The notes: generated from the sequence alone by a model not told the origin. Shown: positions 35,274 through 45,317, counted from the first letter of the stretch. The stretch: DNA of 64,000 bases from Prevotella sp. (GCA_017548275.1 JAFZAH010000051.1:1-64000), one strand, 5' to 3'. Made by a program: numbers and translations.

Positions 35274-36194
35274 ATGAAAAAAGTATTTTTACTTCTTATG
35301 TTTATGATGGGAGCAATGCCCATGATGGCAACAAACACTGTAACTGTGGTGTATAATGGTTCTGAAGCATCTGTTACGGTCGACGACGACATTGCCAGTT
35401 ACATCACTGTCAATTCAGGAACCTCATCACATGTTGACATCACATCGGCTGCAGAGGACGTGGAAATTATCTACTCCTTGAGTGGTTCGTCTGACGACGG
35501 AGAGTTCTGTCTGAATGGCAAATACAAGTGTGAAATCGACCTGAACGGCCTGGAACTGACTAACCCTGCCGGGCCTGCGTTGAACATCCAGAACGGTAAA
35601 CGCATTGACGTCAGTGCCAAGAAGAACACGGTAAACACCCTTACCGATGGCAAGAACGATGACTTTAACGGTTGTATCCACTGCACGGGCCATCTTGAAT
35701 TCAAGGGCAAGGGCGAACTGAATGTTATTGGCAACGCGAAGCATGCCATCTATAGCAAGGAGTATGTGGAAATCAAGAATCTGACACTCAACATCACCAA
35801 GGCAAAGAAGGATGGCATCCATTGCAAGGAGTATTTCCTTATGGAGAGCGGAACTGTTACTATCAGCAACGTAGGCGACGACGGTATCCAGTGTGAATTG
35901 GCTGGAGAGACCTCGACAGGTGAACTCGTTGGCCATGAAGATGAAGATTCTGGAAATGTCTATCAGTTGGACGGAACACTGACCATTGAGAATTATGGTG
36001 GAAAGCCCATCAAAGCCGACGGCACCATTTCCTATCTCGGTGGAACACAAAACTTCGAAACCGCAGGACTCTCAGTCATCACAACACCTGATCCCAATAG
36101 CAATGCACCTGTCTATGACCTCAGTGGCCGCCGTGTTACGGAGCCGGCCCATGGAGTCTATATCCAAAACGGCAAGAAGGTCGTGATAAAGTAA
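35274..36194 (+). CDS. Secreted carbohydrate-binding (DUF4353-like) beta-helix protein
   Basis: This 306-residue exported protein has a signal peptide (1-19, MMATN). The middle part is made of repeated short strands of the type LEFKGKGELNVIGNAKHAIY and SGTVTISNVGDDGIQCE, as in right-handed beta-helices of the carbohydrate-binding DUF4353 kind. The last 25 residues (YDLSGRRVTEPAHGVYIQNG and KKVVIK) look like a C-terminal sorting signal of the type IX secretion kind found in Prevotella. No catalytic residues are evident. It lies between the LacI regulator and the GH31/GH2 operon, separated from the latter by an intrinsic terminator. Confidence 0.75.
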   Translation: MKKVFLLLMFMMGAMPMMATNTVTVVYNGSEASVTVDDDIASYITVNSGTSSHVDITSAAEDVEIIYSLSGSSDDGEFCLNGKYKCEIDLNGLELTNPAGPALNIQNGKRIDVSAKKNTVNTLTDGKNDDFNGCIHCTGHLEFKGKGELNVIGNAKHAIYSKEYVEIKNLTLNITKAKKDGIHCKEYFLMESGTVTISNVGDDGIQCELAGETSTGELVGHEDEDSGNVYQLDGTLTIENYGGKPIKADGTISYLGGTQNFETAGLSVITTPDPNSNAPVYDLSGRRVTEPAHGVYIQNGKKVVIK

Positions 36195-36214
36195 GATGCG
36201 AACTGAACCAATTT

Positions 36215-36248
36215 AAAAAAGGAGCAAAATACATTTTGCTCCTTTTTT
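36215..36248. terminator. Bidirectional intrinsic terminator
   Basis: Arms 36215-36230 and 36233-36248 (core GGAGCAAAAT / ATTTTGCTCC) form a long hairpin with A-run and T-run on either side, so it can stop transcription from both convergent genes. Confidence 0.9.
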
Positions 36249-36254
36249 ATGCCT

Positions 36255-38594
36255 CTATTTTCTCACCTCTTCCACATCTTTATCTCCCGGACGGAACAGC
36301 AGACCGGTGCATTCGGTGGCGTCGGCGCGGTAGGGCGTCCATTCCAGTTTGTCCCATTCTATCCTGTCTGTGCTTTGCTCCACGGGCACATGAGGTATCA
36401 GTGAACCGTCGCGAACGAGGATAACGCAGGGTATCTTACCGACTTCGATGGTATGATAACCCGAGGAATAGACTTTTCCTGTCTGGTAGTCAATCCATTT
36501 CATCGGCACACCTTCCTCTGAGGAGGGCAGATACACTGTGCGTTCGTTGCCCGATTCCATAAGCGGGGCCACGAGCAGTTGCGCTCCGTACATATACTGG
36601 TCTTCGCAATACCATGCGCCTGGGTCTTTAGGAAATTCCACAAACATCGCCCTGACCATGGGCAGTCCGCGGTTGCTGCAATCCTTCGCCTGAGCATAGA
36701 CATAAGGCATCAGACTGTATTTCAACTCTGCGCAGTCGCGGAAGGCATCGGTAAATGACTCGCTGATAAGCCACGGTTCGGTGGGAGGTGCGCCATGGGC
36801 TCGCGTATGTGAGGAGAGGAATCCGAACGGCAGCCAACGACGGTAGATGTCTTCGGGAGAGGCTGTTACAAATCCGCCCATGTCATGGCTCCAGAATGAG
36901 AAGCCGCTCAGGCCGAAACTCAGGCCGCCGCGCAGGTCACCGAGCATTCCTGTGTTATTCGTTGCAGCATCGCCTCCCCAATGCAGCGGATAACGTTGCG
37001 ATCCTGCCCATGCCGAGCGTGCCCAGATGACACCCTCGCCATTGTTGGTCTTTTCGATAATCTCCCACAACGCCTTGTTATAACGTAACGGATAAAGGTT
37101 ATGCTCGTAGAATCCCGTCTTGCCTGATGCATACACACCGTTGAAAGGTGCAGCCTCGCCGAAGTCGCATTTGATGGTGCCCACGCCCTGACGCAGCAGA
37201 TCGGCTATTTTGTCTTGATACCAACTCACGGTTGTCGGGTTAGAGAGGTCGAGCACGGCGTCCTCGTAGGGCATGCCGCCCATCGCGTTTTTCACGTGCA
37301 TACCGCCATCGACTATCTCGTGGAAATAGCGGTTCTTAGGCGTAAAGTAGGGTAGTTGCCACAGACACACATGGAATCCGTCCTTTTTCATCTGCGATAG
37401 CATGCCGCGCGGGTCGGCGAAACGGTCCTTGGCAAACTCATAGTCGCATTGCCAGTCCACGCCAAACCAGCCCGTGTCGAAATGGATGACGTCACAGGGA
37501 ATCTTGTGCGAGCGAATCTGACGTGCCACCTCCAATCCCTCCTGTTGCGAAAAATAGGTGATGCGGCTCATCCACGTGCCAAAGGTCCAGAGGGGCAACA
37601 TCGGGCTCTTGCCCGTCACCTCAGTGTATTCGTCGAGGATTTCTTTCGGCTCGCCGAAGAATATGAAGAAATCCATCGTCTCATCGCCCATGAACAGACG
37701 ATCGGCTCCTATGTATGACGCACCGAAATCTGCCGTCACAGGTGCGCTCGTGTGCATGAAAATACCGTAGCCGCGATTGCTGAAGAAGAAAGGCACGGGC
37801 TTGTACATGCCGTCGGTCTCAGGACCTTGCGGGTCGGTCACAAACAGGTGCACCTTTTGTCCTACTTTGTTTAACGAGGTGAACGATTCCCCGCAACCGT
37901 AAATGCGCTCGCCCGGTGAGAGAAGGAACACAGGATTGATGCTGCGTGAGTTGTCGCTGCCGCGCTTGATGAAACTGAAGGGAATCAGTTTCACCTGTGT
38001 GGAGTCGTTGTCGATAAGTGCCCGTGTCTGTGTCAGTAACCTTCCTTTCTCGTCGCGGAGGATGATGCGCCACGGGTATTTCTGTATCTCCACCGTGCCG
38101 TAATCGCTCTTGTAGGTCACTGACGCTCCATTATCAGTTGTGTGCCACGAGTGGTCGGTTTTAGGTGCGCCATTGAGCATCGGGTCGGTGGCATCCTCGT
38201 TTTTCGGCTCGATAGGTGTGGTCAGCATGGTGATGCGGATTGTGCGGGGTGACACCTGACGGATTTGTATCTTCAGGTTCGGATCGTTGTCGTAGGCGGC
38301 ATCGGGGAAGTCGAGCATCTGCAACCGTTGCGGCCAGTAGCCGTTGAGGTTGAACGCTTGCCGTGGTGCCAGCCGGTAGCGTTTCCAGTTGACCAGTCCC
38401 TCGCCTTTGGCAGTGTCAAACGACACCAGACTGTCGGCAAAGAAATAGGCGTTCGACAAATCGTTGAAATCCGCCGACATATCTTTCGGCTGTGCCTGCA
38501 AATACTGTATTCCGCCATTCGTTTGTATCTGAGCGGTGGCGGTGAGTGATGTCAGGAAGAGGGTCATGACAACCCCAATCGTCTTTTTGGTCAT
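36255..38594 (-). CDS. GH31 alpha-xylosidase-like hydrolase, secreted
   Basis: This 779-residue GH31 enzyme has a signal peptide (1-21, TATA). An N-terminal beta-sandwich precedes the TIM barrel. The nucleophile is Asp477 in KCDFGEAAP; the KxDFGE form is typical of YicI-type alpha-xylosidases. The acid/base is Asp542 in WGGDAATN. WGTWMSR-like and FDTGWFG segments near 345-375 are also family features. Substrates are probably alpha-xylosyl residues of xyloglucan fragments. It is the last gene of a minus-strand operon with a GH2 and a PA14-GH31 enzyme (gaps 40 and 51 bp). Confidence 0.9.
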   Translation of the reverse strand: MTKKTIGVVMTLFLTSLTATAQIQTNGGIQYLQAQPKDMSADFNDLSNAYFFADSLVSFDTAKGEGLVNWKRYRLAPRQAFNLNGYWPQRLQMLDFPDAAYDNDPNLKIQIRQVSPRTIRITMLTTPIEPKNEDATDPMLNGAPKTDHSWHTTDNGASVTYKSDYGTVEIQKYPWRIILRDEKGRLLTQTRALIDNDSTQVKLIPFSFIKRGSDNSRSINPVFLLSPGERIYGCGESFTSLNKVGQKVHLFVTDPQGPETDGMYKPVPFFFSNRGYGIFMHTSAPVTADFGASYIGADRLFMGDETMDFFIFFGEPKEILDEYTEVTGKSPMLPLWTFGTWMSRITYFSQQEGLEVARQIRSHKIPCDVIHFDTGWFGVDWQCDYEFAKDRFADPRGMLSQMKKDGFHVCLWQLPYFTPKNRYFHEIVDGGMHVKNAMGGMPYEDAVLDLSNPTTVSWYQDKIADLLRQGVGTIKCDFGEAAPFNGVYASGKTGFYEHNLYPLRYNKALWEIIEKTNNGEGVIWARSAWAGSQRYPLHWGGDAATNNTGMLGDLRGGLSFGLSGFSFWSHDMGGFVTASPEDIYRRWLPFGFLSSHTRAHGAPPTEPWLISESFTDAFRDCAELKYSLMPYVYAQAKDCSNRGLPMVRAMFVEFPKDPGAWYCEDQYMYGAQLLVAPLMESGNERTVYLPSSEEGVPMKWIDYQTGKVYSSGYHTIEVGKIPCVILVRDGSLIPHVPVEQSTDRIEWDKLEWTPYRADATECTGLLFRPGDKDVEEVRK

Positions 38595-38634
38595 TGTCTG
38601 AAAGATATTAGATAGCAGTTGTTTATTCCTTGGA

Positions 38635-41130
38635 TTATTCTATGCTTAGAGAGATGGCGGCCTCCTTCAGGTCGGCGGCACGTGCGGTGAGGGTAATGTT
38701 TCCGGTCTTCGTTCGGTCATGCTGCAAGACGACGAGGCATTTGCCGAAGAACGCCTTGCGGCGGTCAGCCTTGAACCGCTCCATCGAGGTTTGGCAACCG
38801 TTATCCACACCGGCTATTTTTGCGGCTCCCTTCACGTCAAAAAAAATCTGGTTTTCAGCCAACGGACAGCGGTTGCCGTCTTTGTCCACCACCTCGACTG
38901 TGACGAATGCCAAACTTCTGCCGTCTGCCATGAGTGATGTGCGGTCGGCTGTCAGGCGGATATGGTCGGGTGCTCCGGCAGTGCGGATGACTTGCTCTCC
39001 GACTTTCTTCCCGTCTTTACGTGCCACGGCCTTCACTTCACCTGGCTCATATACCACGCGCCACGCCACATGATATTCTGTGGTGAGTGATGAGCGGTCA
39101 AAGGAGGGCGTTTTCCTGCGGATGCCTTGGCTGCGGCCGTTGATGAACAGTTCCACCTCGTCTGCATGGTTGTAATAACACCACATGTCGATGGTATCGC
39201 CGGGGATATGGTTCCAGTGCGGGAACAAATGGAGCACATCCTTGTCAGTCCACTCGCTCTGATACATGTAATAGATATCCTTCGGGAATCCCGCAAGGTC
39301 GATGATGCCGAAATAACTGCTGCGAGCGGGGAAAGAGTAGGGGGTGGGTTCGCCAATATAGTCGAAGCCCGTCCAGATAAACTGTCCGCCCACAAAGTCA
39401 TTATGCTTCACCACGTCCCATGTCTGCTCGTGCGTGCTGCTCCATGAAGCGTGCATGTTGTCGTATGCGCTGCACATATAGGAAGGGTGGGTGTAGGGTA
39501 GCCACCATTCTTCGGGTGCCTTGTAGATACTGTCTGATGGCATCCAGTAGTTGTCTCGTGTCTGCAGTGCCGAAACGCTCTCGCTAAAGATGAACGGTTT
39601 GCCAGGGAAGTTCTTCGGCACGTCCTTCACCCATTCATGATGATAGTTGAATCCAATGATGTCGATGGCTCCGCTTTTGAACAAATGGTTGTTGGGCGAC
39701 GGCTCGTTGCATCCGGAGGTGATGGGACGTGTCGTGTCATAGCGTTTCACAATTTCTGCCAAATGCTGCGTAAGCAGTGAGTTGACACTCAACTCGCCCT
39801 CTTTGGCCAGTGTCGAAGCGTCATGCCCGGCATTGAGGATGAGGTTCGCCTGTTCCAATGTCAGGGTGTCAGCCTCTGCCGACGACCATTGCTCCAGCAC
39901 CTCATTACCGATGCTCCACATGATGACGGACGGGTGGTTACGGTCGCGTAATACAAGGTCGCTCAAGTCGCGTTCGTGCCATTCGTCAAAGAAACGCGCA
40001 TAGTCGTTTTGTGTTTTCTTGCGGCGCCACATGTCAAACGATTCGTCCATCACCACAAATCCCATCGAGTCGCACATGTCGAGCAGTTCAGGGGCTGGTG
40101 GGTTGTGTGAGCAACGGATGGCATTCACGCCCATCTCCCGCAGAATGACCAGTTTGCGGCGCATGGCATCTTCATGAAACGCCGCACCCAAACACCCCAA
40201 ATCGTGATGCTCGCACACACCGTTGAGTTTCATACGCTCACCGTTGAGCGAAAATCCCTTTTCAGGGTCAAAACAGAACGAACGGAAACCTGTGATTGTT
40301 GTCACTTCGTCGAAAATCTCCTTCCCGTTGAGCACTTGTGTCTTGACGGTATAAATATACGGGTTGCGTATCGACCACAGTTGCGGACGGCTCACCTTGA
40401 GCCTTGTCAGTGCTGTCTTCGCCTTCTTAGGTGTCACCTGAACCGTTTTCGAAGCCAGTGCCTTTCCATTGGTGTCGCAGATGGTGTTGCGGATGTTGTA
40501 GGTGCCACTGTCGGTGGCGGGAGCGTCAAGTGTGACTTCCACCGTGACCTGTCCGTCTGGGGTCGCCACGATATGCGTACCCCAGTGCGCCACATGCACG
40601 GGATGCATTTTGGTGAGCCACACATGACGGTAGATGCCGCAACCGCTATACCAGCGCGAATTGGGCTGGTCGCTGTTATCCACCCTCACGGCGATGACAT
40701 TGTCGCCGGTTTTCAGGTATGGGGAGATGTCATATTCGAAAGAACTGTATCCGTAAGGGCGATATCCTACTTTCTCACCGTTCACAAAAACGGTGGAGTT
40801 CATATACACACCGTCGAACTCCAATTTGTATAGAACGTCCTCTATAACATCAGCCTCAGAGAGATAGAAATGTTTCCTGTACCATCCGACGCCGCCGGGC
40901 AGCGCACCGCCGCCCGCTCCTGAGGGGTTACTTGCCAGAAAATCGCCCTCGATGGCCCAGTCATGGGGCAGGTCAAGCAACCGCCACGATGAGTCGTCAT
41001 ATCCGGGCTGAGCCATCTCCTCAGAGTCGGCCAGGATAAAACGCCAGTCGAAATCGATATTCATCCGCTCACGGGCAGTCATACTGCCCGACATCCATAT
41101 CATCAGAGATAAAAAGAATATTTTTTTCAT
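38635..41130 (-). CDS. GH2 beta-galactosidase-like hydrolase, secreted
   Basis: This 831-residue GH2 enzyme has a signal peptide (1-18). In order it has the jelly-roll sugar-binding domain (LPHDWAIEGDF, PGGVGWYRKHF), an Ig-like domain, the TIM barrel, a DUF4982-like domain (LHLFPHWNHI, VELFINGRSQG) and a C-terminal Ig-like domain. The acid/base is Glu410 in WSIGNEV and the nucleophile Glu517 in IFSESVS. It probably releases terminal beta-galactose. Placed between two GH31 genes, it fits xyloglucan side chains that carry galactose on xylose. Other GH2 specificities are possible. Confidence 0.87.
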   Translation of the reverse strand: MKKIFFLSLMIWMSGSMTARERMNIDFDWRFILADSEEMAQPGYDDSSWRLLDLPHDWAIEGDFLASNPSGAGGGALPGGVGWYRKHFYLSEADVIEDVLYKLEFDGVYMNSTVFVNGEKVGYRPYGYSSFEYDISPYLKTGDNVIAVRVDNSDQPNSRWYSGCGIYRHVWLTKMHPVHVAHWGTHIVATPDGQVTVEVTLDAPATDSGTYNIRNTICDTNGKALASKTVQVTPKKAKTALTRLKVSRPQLWSIRNPYIYTVKTQVLNGKEIFDEVTTITGFRSFCFDPEKGFSLNGERMKLNGVCEHHDLGCLGAAFHEDAMRRKLVILREMGVNAIRCSHNPPAPELLDMCDSMGFVVMDESFDMWRRKKTQNDYARFFDEWHERDLSDLVLRDRNHPSVIMWSIGNEVLEQWSSAEADTLTLEQANLILNAGHDASTLAKEGELSVNSLLTQHLAEIVKRYDTTRPITSGCNEPSPNNHLFKSGAIDIIGFNYHHEWVKDVPKNFPGKPFIFSESVSALQTRDNYWMPSDSIYKAPEEWWLPYTHPSYMCSAYDNMHASWSSTHEQTWDVVKHNDFVGGQFIWTGFDYIGEPTPYSFPARSSYFGIIDLAGFPKDIYYMYQSEWTDKDVLHLFPHWNHIPGDTIDMWCYYNHADEVELFINGRSQGIRRKTPSFDRSSLTTEYHVAWRVVYEPGEVKAVARKDGKKVGEQVIRTAGAPDHIRLTADRTSLMADGRSLAFVTVEVVDKDGNRCPLAENQIFFDVKGAAKIAGVDNGCQTSMERFKADRRKAFFGKCLVVLQHDRTKTGNITLTARAADLKEAAISLSIE

Positions 41131-41140
41131 AGGATAGAGG

Positions 41141-41176
41141 CTATAGAGACTATAGAATCTATAGAGACTATAGATA
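41141..41176. repeat. Four-copy nonamer CTATAGAGA array
   Basis: Four tandem 9-nt units (ctatagaga, ctatagaat, ctatagaga, ctatagata) fill the gap between the GH2 and PA14-GH31 genes. Confidence 0.85.
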
Positions 41177-41181
41177 ATTAT

Positions 41182-44115
41182 TCAAAACTTCACCGTCACT
41201 TTCTTCCCGCCGTATTTCACCATCTTACCTTTCGGCGAATCCAAATCGAGCGGTTGCGCTTTCGATGGCGATACGAGTATCACATTGAACCGGCGGTTCT
41301 GCAACATGCCGTCAAACGAACCGTTGCGTTTGTCGATGGTAAGCGTCTTCTTTGCGTCATTCCATTGAATGTCGATGGTGGCGTATTGGCCCTTCTCGTA
41401 GTTGTAGTTGGTACCCTCGTCTTCATACAGGCAGAACGATGCGTCGCGACCTGCATAGACATACAAGTTAATGAGTTCGGCGGGTTTCTCGTCGCTCCAT
41501 TCCATAGCAGGACCTAAAGGCAGAATAGAACCCTCTGGCACGAACACGGGTATCTTCTCATAAGGCGCATCGGCGGTGATGGTCTGACCGCCGGCATAGT
41601 GACGACCTGTGTAAAGGTCGTACCATCCGCGCTGACGGGGCAGATACACCTCGCGGCTGTATTTTTGGTAATAACCCACGGGGCAAGCCATCAGCGACGG
41701 ACCGAACATCCATTGATCTTTGATGTCATACACACGTTCGTCGCCGTTGAAATCCATCACCAGCGCGCGCATTAAGGTATAATCGTCGAAATGAGCCCAA
41801 CCAGCCATTGAGTAGAGATAGGGCATCATGTGATAGCGCAGACGGTCGTACCACACGATGGTCTTGTAGGCGGGATGGTTGTCGGGGGCAATGTTCCACA
41901 CCTCGCGCAGTGGCCACTGGCCGTGAGCACGGTACAAGGGGATGAAACAGCCGAATTGGTTCCAACGGGTCTGTAACTCGCGCCATTCCTTCAGGTCAGC
42001 ATTCTCTGTGCCCGTGCGGTCAAACTCCTGCTGGGCCGCCACATAGCGGTTCTCTACGCAGAATCCGCCCTGATCCATGCCCCAGAAAGGCAGACCGCTG
42101 ATGCAATAGTTCAGACCGGCGGTCATCTGCGCGCGCATGTCTTCCCAACGGGTGCCGATGTCACCGCTCCATGTGGCGGTAGAATAACGCTGCTCGCCAG
42201 CGAATCCGCTGCGGGTAAGCAGGAATACGCGTTGGTTGGGTCTGACAGACCGTTGTCCGTTGTATATGGCGTCGGCGTTGACTACGGAGTAGGCGTTGAA
42301 ATATTCGGTCGAGGATCCTAATGCCGTCGGACCGCACAATGCCTTGCGATACCACATCGGGGTGCAGTCGCGCACATTGGGCTCTGAAGCGTCCATCCAC
42401 CACGCGTCGATGCCGTAGTTGTATTTCGTGTATAGGTTCTCATCCATCTGCCGCCAGAACATCTTACGCGCTCCGGCTGAATAAGCATCATAGAAAGAGC
42501 CCAAGAAACCAAGCCAGTCATAGATGGAGTCTTTCACGGCCTGACCATAAATCCAACCGTTGGCATCCAATTCTTTGTAGTTCTTCACCGTGCAATAGAA
42601 TTTCGGCCAGACGGAAATCATGAAACGTCCGTGCAAGGCATGTACACTGTCGAGCATGGCTTGAGGATTGGGGAATCTTGCCGCCTCGAAGGTATGGTCG
42701 CCCCAAGAGTCAAGTTTCCAGTAATTCCAGTCCTGCACGATGTTATCGACAGGTATATGACGGCTACGGAACTCCGCCAGTGTCTCTTCTATCTGTTGTG
42801 ACGAAGTGTAGCGCTCGCGGCTCTGCCAGAAGCCAAGCACCCATTTCGGATAGACAGATGCCTTGCCTGTCAAGGTGCGGTAACCGCTGATAACCTCGTC
42901 AAGATTTTGTCCCGCAATGAAATAATAGTCCATATCACGCGACATTTCGCTCCAGATGCTCAAGCGGCCTTGCTCCTCGTCGCTGGCTGGAGCGGCGGCA
43001 CGCAGACCGCAATATGACACGTCGCCGTCGGGCAACCACTCGATGCGGATGGGCGTGAGGGCGTCTTTCTGCAACTGGCAGGTGAATTTATAGGTGTTGG
43101 GATTCCAAGCCGTGCGCCATCGCTCCTCGACCACTTCCTTACCGCCGATATACACTTTCATGTATCCGGCATAATAGAGAATAAAGTGGTAATTGTTGGT
43201 TACGGGTGCCTGTAGATAACCCTCATACACCACCTTCGCTCCATTGAGTTTAAATCCTTTTGGAAGGTTGGCAACACCGAGGTCACGGCTGTCACCCCAT
43301 GCCAACTCTGGCAAGGCAAACTCGTAATAGATGCTGTCTTCTGCCCGCTCGATGGTCTGACCGTCGCGGTCAGTGTAGGTGCCGGTGAGCGACCCGCGCT
43401 GTTTGTTCTTATCATAGAGTGTGAAGGCACGGTTCAGTTGCAGATAGTCATTGGGATTGCCCCAACGGCAGTAACTGTAACTGTCCCACAAAATGCCGTA
43501 GTTCTTGTTACTGACCACAAACGGCACACTTACTTTCGTGTTATACTGAAACAGGTCTTCGTTCTTGCCCTTCATGTTCAGTTCCTCGGCCTGATGCTGT
43601 CCCAGACCGTAGAAAGCCTCGTCGGCGGGACTGTCAAACACGGCGTTCCATGTCCAGCCGTGCCGCTCTTTCTCGGTCAGTGTACCTACACCTACCTCGC
43701 GGTCAGGCACAGTAAACGGCTCGAACGTCTTTCCGCCTTGAGCCTGTTCTTGCAACAAACGCTTGCCATTCTTGTCATAAAACATCACGCGGCCGCTTAC
43801 TGCATCGACTGTGGCGCGCACATTCTTCGTCTTCACTTCAATAGTGTTGCCGTTTTGACCGACGGTGAAATCATGGAAGTCTGCCTGATTCACAATGATG
43901 AGGCTCTCCTTCTTCGGCAATGTGCTCTCGGGAGTGGCTTGCACACGGATAATGTTGTCGTTGACCACTTGCAGCCGCACAGTCTTGGCACCGTCGGCGC
44001 TTGCATTCTTCACAGAAATGGTGACATAATTGCCACTGACGGAATAATCATCCGCAAAAACAGCCGTCGCACACAGCAGAAAGAGTGCGGCAATCATAAA
44101 TTTCAGGTTTTTCAT
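41182..44115 (-). CDS. GH31 hydrolase with inserted PA14 domain, secreted
   Basis: This 977-residue GH31 enzyme has a signal peptide (1-21, AVFA). A PA14-like domain is inserted between the N-terminal sandwich and the barrel (about 235-385: KGFKLNGAKVVYEGYLQAP, HFILYYAGYMKVYIGG). The nucleophile is Asp575 in WWMDASEPN and the acid/base Asp652 in WSGDIGTRW. The PA14-GH31 arrangement is known in xyloglucan-active alpha-xylosidases, where the insert helps bind longer oligosaccharides. It leads a three-gene minus-strand operon; a -7 element lies at 44149-44156. No SusC/SusD genes accompany it here. Confidence 0.9.
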   Translation of the reverse strand: MKNLKFMIAALFLLCATAVFADDYSVSGNYVTISVKNASADGAKTVRLQVVNDNIIRVQATPESTLPKKESLIIVNQADFHDFTVGQNGNTIEVKTKNVRATVDAVSGRVMFYDKNGKRLLQEQAQGGKTFEPFTVPDREVGVGTLTEKERHGWTWNAVFDSPADEAFYGLGQHQAEELNMKGKNEDLFQYNTKVSVPFVVSNKNYGILWDSYSYCRWGNPNDYLQLNRAFTLYDKNKQRGSLTGTYTDRDGQTIERAEDSIYYEFALPELAWGDSRDLGVANLPKGFKLNGAKVVYEGYLQAPVTNNYHFILYYAGYMKVYIGGKEVVEERWRTAWNPNTYKFTCQLQKDALTPIRIEWLPDGDVSYCGLRAAAPASDEEQGRLSIWSEMSRDMDYYFIAGQNLDEVISGYRTLTGKASVYPKWVLGFWQSRERYTSSQQIEETLAEFRSRHIPVDNIVQDWNYWKLDSWGDHTFEAARFPNPQAMLDSVHALHGRFMISVWPKFYCTVKNYKELDANGWIYGQAVKDSIYDWLGFLGSFYDAYSAGARKMFWRQMDENLYTKYNYGIDAWWMDASEPNVRDCTPMWYRKALCGPTALGSSTEYFNAYSVVNADAIYNGQRSVRPNQRVFLLTRSGFAGEQRYSTATWSGDIGTRWEDMRAQMTAGLNYCISGLPFWGMDQGGFCVENRYVAAQQEFDRTGTENADLKEWRELQTRWNQFGCFIPLYRAHGQWPLREVWNIAPDNHPAYKTIVWYDRLRYHMMPYLYSMAGWAHFDDYTLMRALVMDFNGDERVYDIKDQWMFGPSLMACPVGYYQKYSREVYLPRQRGWYDLYTGRHYAGGQTITADAPYEKIPVFVPEGSILPLGPAMEWSDEKPAELINLYVYAGRDASFCLYEDEGTNYNYEKGQYATIDIQWNDAKKTLTIDKRNGSFDGMLQNRRFNVILVSPSKAQPLDLDSPKGKMVKYGGKKVTVKF

Positions 44116-44148
44116 CTCGGAGTTTTATAGTTTTCAGTTTGTTGAGTG

Positions 44149-44156
44149 CAAAGATA
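44149..44156 (-). promoter_or_regulatory. -7 element for the GH31-GH2-GH31 operon
   Basis: Minus-strand TATCTTTG matches TAnnTTTG, 34 bp upstream of the PA14-GH31 start. No clear -33 TTTG. Confidence 0.5.
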
Positions 44157-44221
44157 ATTAAAAAAAGTAATAGATAAGTGCCGTTGGTGAAAAAAGTCAA
44201 TGATTAGACAAAATAGTATTA

Positions 44222-44276
44222 TCCCCCTTGCCACTAATACTAATCTCTTGCCCCCTGCCCCCTGCTCCTTGCCCCT
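44222..44276. repeat. CCCTTGC-type repeat after the CDF gene
   Basis: Degenerate 7-nt units (cttgccc, cctgccc, cctgctc, cttgccc) lie just after the stop of the CDF gene, like those at 11819-11850 and 17024-17060. Confidence 0.6.
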
Positions 44277-44286
44277 AAATAAGCAG

Positions 44287-45171
44287 TTACTCCTTCGGTT
44301 CCACATGCACTGCCACGTGGGTCTCTTTACCGTAGCGTTGTTTCAACAGGTCTTCTACTTCTGAGGCTTTGTCATGGGCTTCCCGCAGGGTCATGTCACC
44401 GTTCATCAGGATATGCAGTTCAATGGCATAGTGATTGCCCAGACGGCGTGTGCGCAAATCATGCGGTTCGGCAACTCCCTCCACAGTGCCCGCTAATGTC
44501 AGTATCTCGTCTTCAACGGCTTCAGGCAATGACCGTTCCATCAGGTCGCCGATGCCGTCACGCAGCAGACCGACTGCCACCTTCCCGATAAACAATCCCA
44601 CCACGACCGATGCCAACGGATCGAGCACCGTCCAGCGTTGGCCTAAGAAGATGGCGCCACCAATGCCTACGGCTGTGCCTATCGACGACAACGCGTCGCT
44701 GCGGTGATGCCATGCGTTCGCCTCCACGGCCTGTGAATTCAATTGGCGTGCCTTTACCATCGAATAGCGATATACCGCCTCTTTCAATACTACTGAAAAC
44801 AGTGCGGCCCACAACGCCAACATTCCAGGAGCAGCCAAATCTTCGCCACGGAACCATGCCGCAATCTTTGTCACACCGCTATACAGAATGCCGAACGCCA
44901 CCACCAACAAAGCCATTCCGATGGTTGTCATCGCCAGTGTCTCGAATTTGGCGTGACCATAATCATGCGACTTGTCTTTCGGTTTGCCGCTGATGTGTAC
45001 GAACACCAATACAATAACATCGGTCACAAAATCCGACAAAGAATGGACGGCGTCGGCTATCATTGCGGCACTGTGTCCTACGATGCCCGCCACAAACTTG
45101 AAGAGCAGCAGTATCACGTTGACTGCGCTCCCCACCAGCGTCACTTTATATATCTCTTTCTGTCTGTCCAT
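44287..45171 (-). CDS. Cation diffusion facilitator transporter
   Basis: This 294-residue CDF-family protein exports divalent metals such as Zn, Fe or Mn by proton antiport. Six membrane segments are predicted. The metal-binding residues appear in MIADAVHSLSDFVTD near 36 and NAWHHRSDALSSIG near 150. KSHDYGHAKFETLA near 68 is a family marker in bacterial CDFs. The C-terminal cytoplasmic metal-sensing domain runs from about 215. It is next to the GH genes but on its own promoter (-7 element TATTTTTG, complement of 45270-45277), so the link is probably only positional. Confidence 0.93.
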   Translation of the reverse strand: MDRQKEIYKVTLVGSAVNVILLLFKFVAGIVGHSAAMIADAVHSLSDFVTDVIVLVFVHISGKPKDKSHDYGHAKFETLAMTTIGMALLVVAFGILYSGVTKIAAWFRGEDLAAPGMLALWAALFSVVLKEAVYRYSMVKARQLNSQAVEANAWHHRSDALSSIGTAVGIGGAIFLGQRWTVLDPLASVVVGLFIGKVAVGLLRDGIGDLMERSLPEAVEDEILTLAGTVEGVAEPHDLRTRRLGNHYAIELHILMNGDMTLREAHDKASEVEDLLKQRYGKETHVAVHVEPKE

Positions 45172-45269
45172 CAGATTTGTTCAGTTGGGATAGATATAAC
45201 CTTTCTTCCCGGCTTTTACTCCCTCCTTTGAGTGCGTTTGTCTTATCGTATGACTCGATATATCTGCTA

Positions 45270-45277
45270 CAAAAATA
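45270..45277 (-). promoter_or_regulatory. -7 element for the CDF gene
   Basis: Minus-strand TATTTTTG matches TAnnTTTG; the upstream element is ATTG (complement of 45297-45300, spacer 19), one base off consensus. Confidence 0.5.
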
Positions 45278-45317
45278 CATAATTACTATGACAAACCAAT
45301 AAGTTCGTCATATATTT

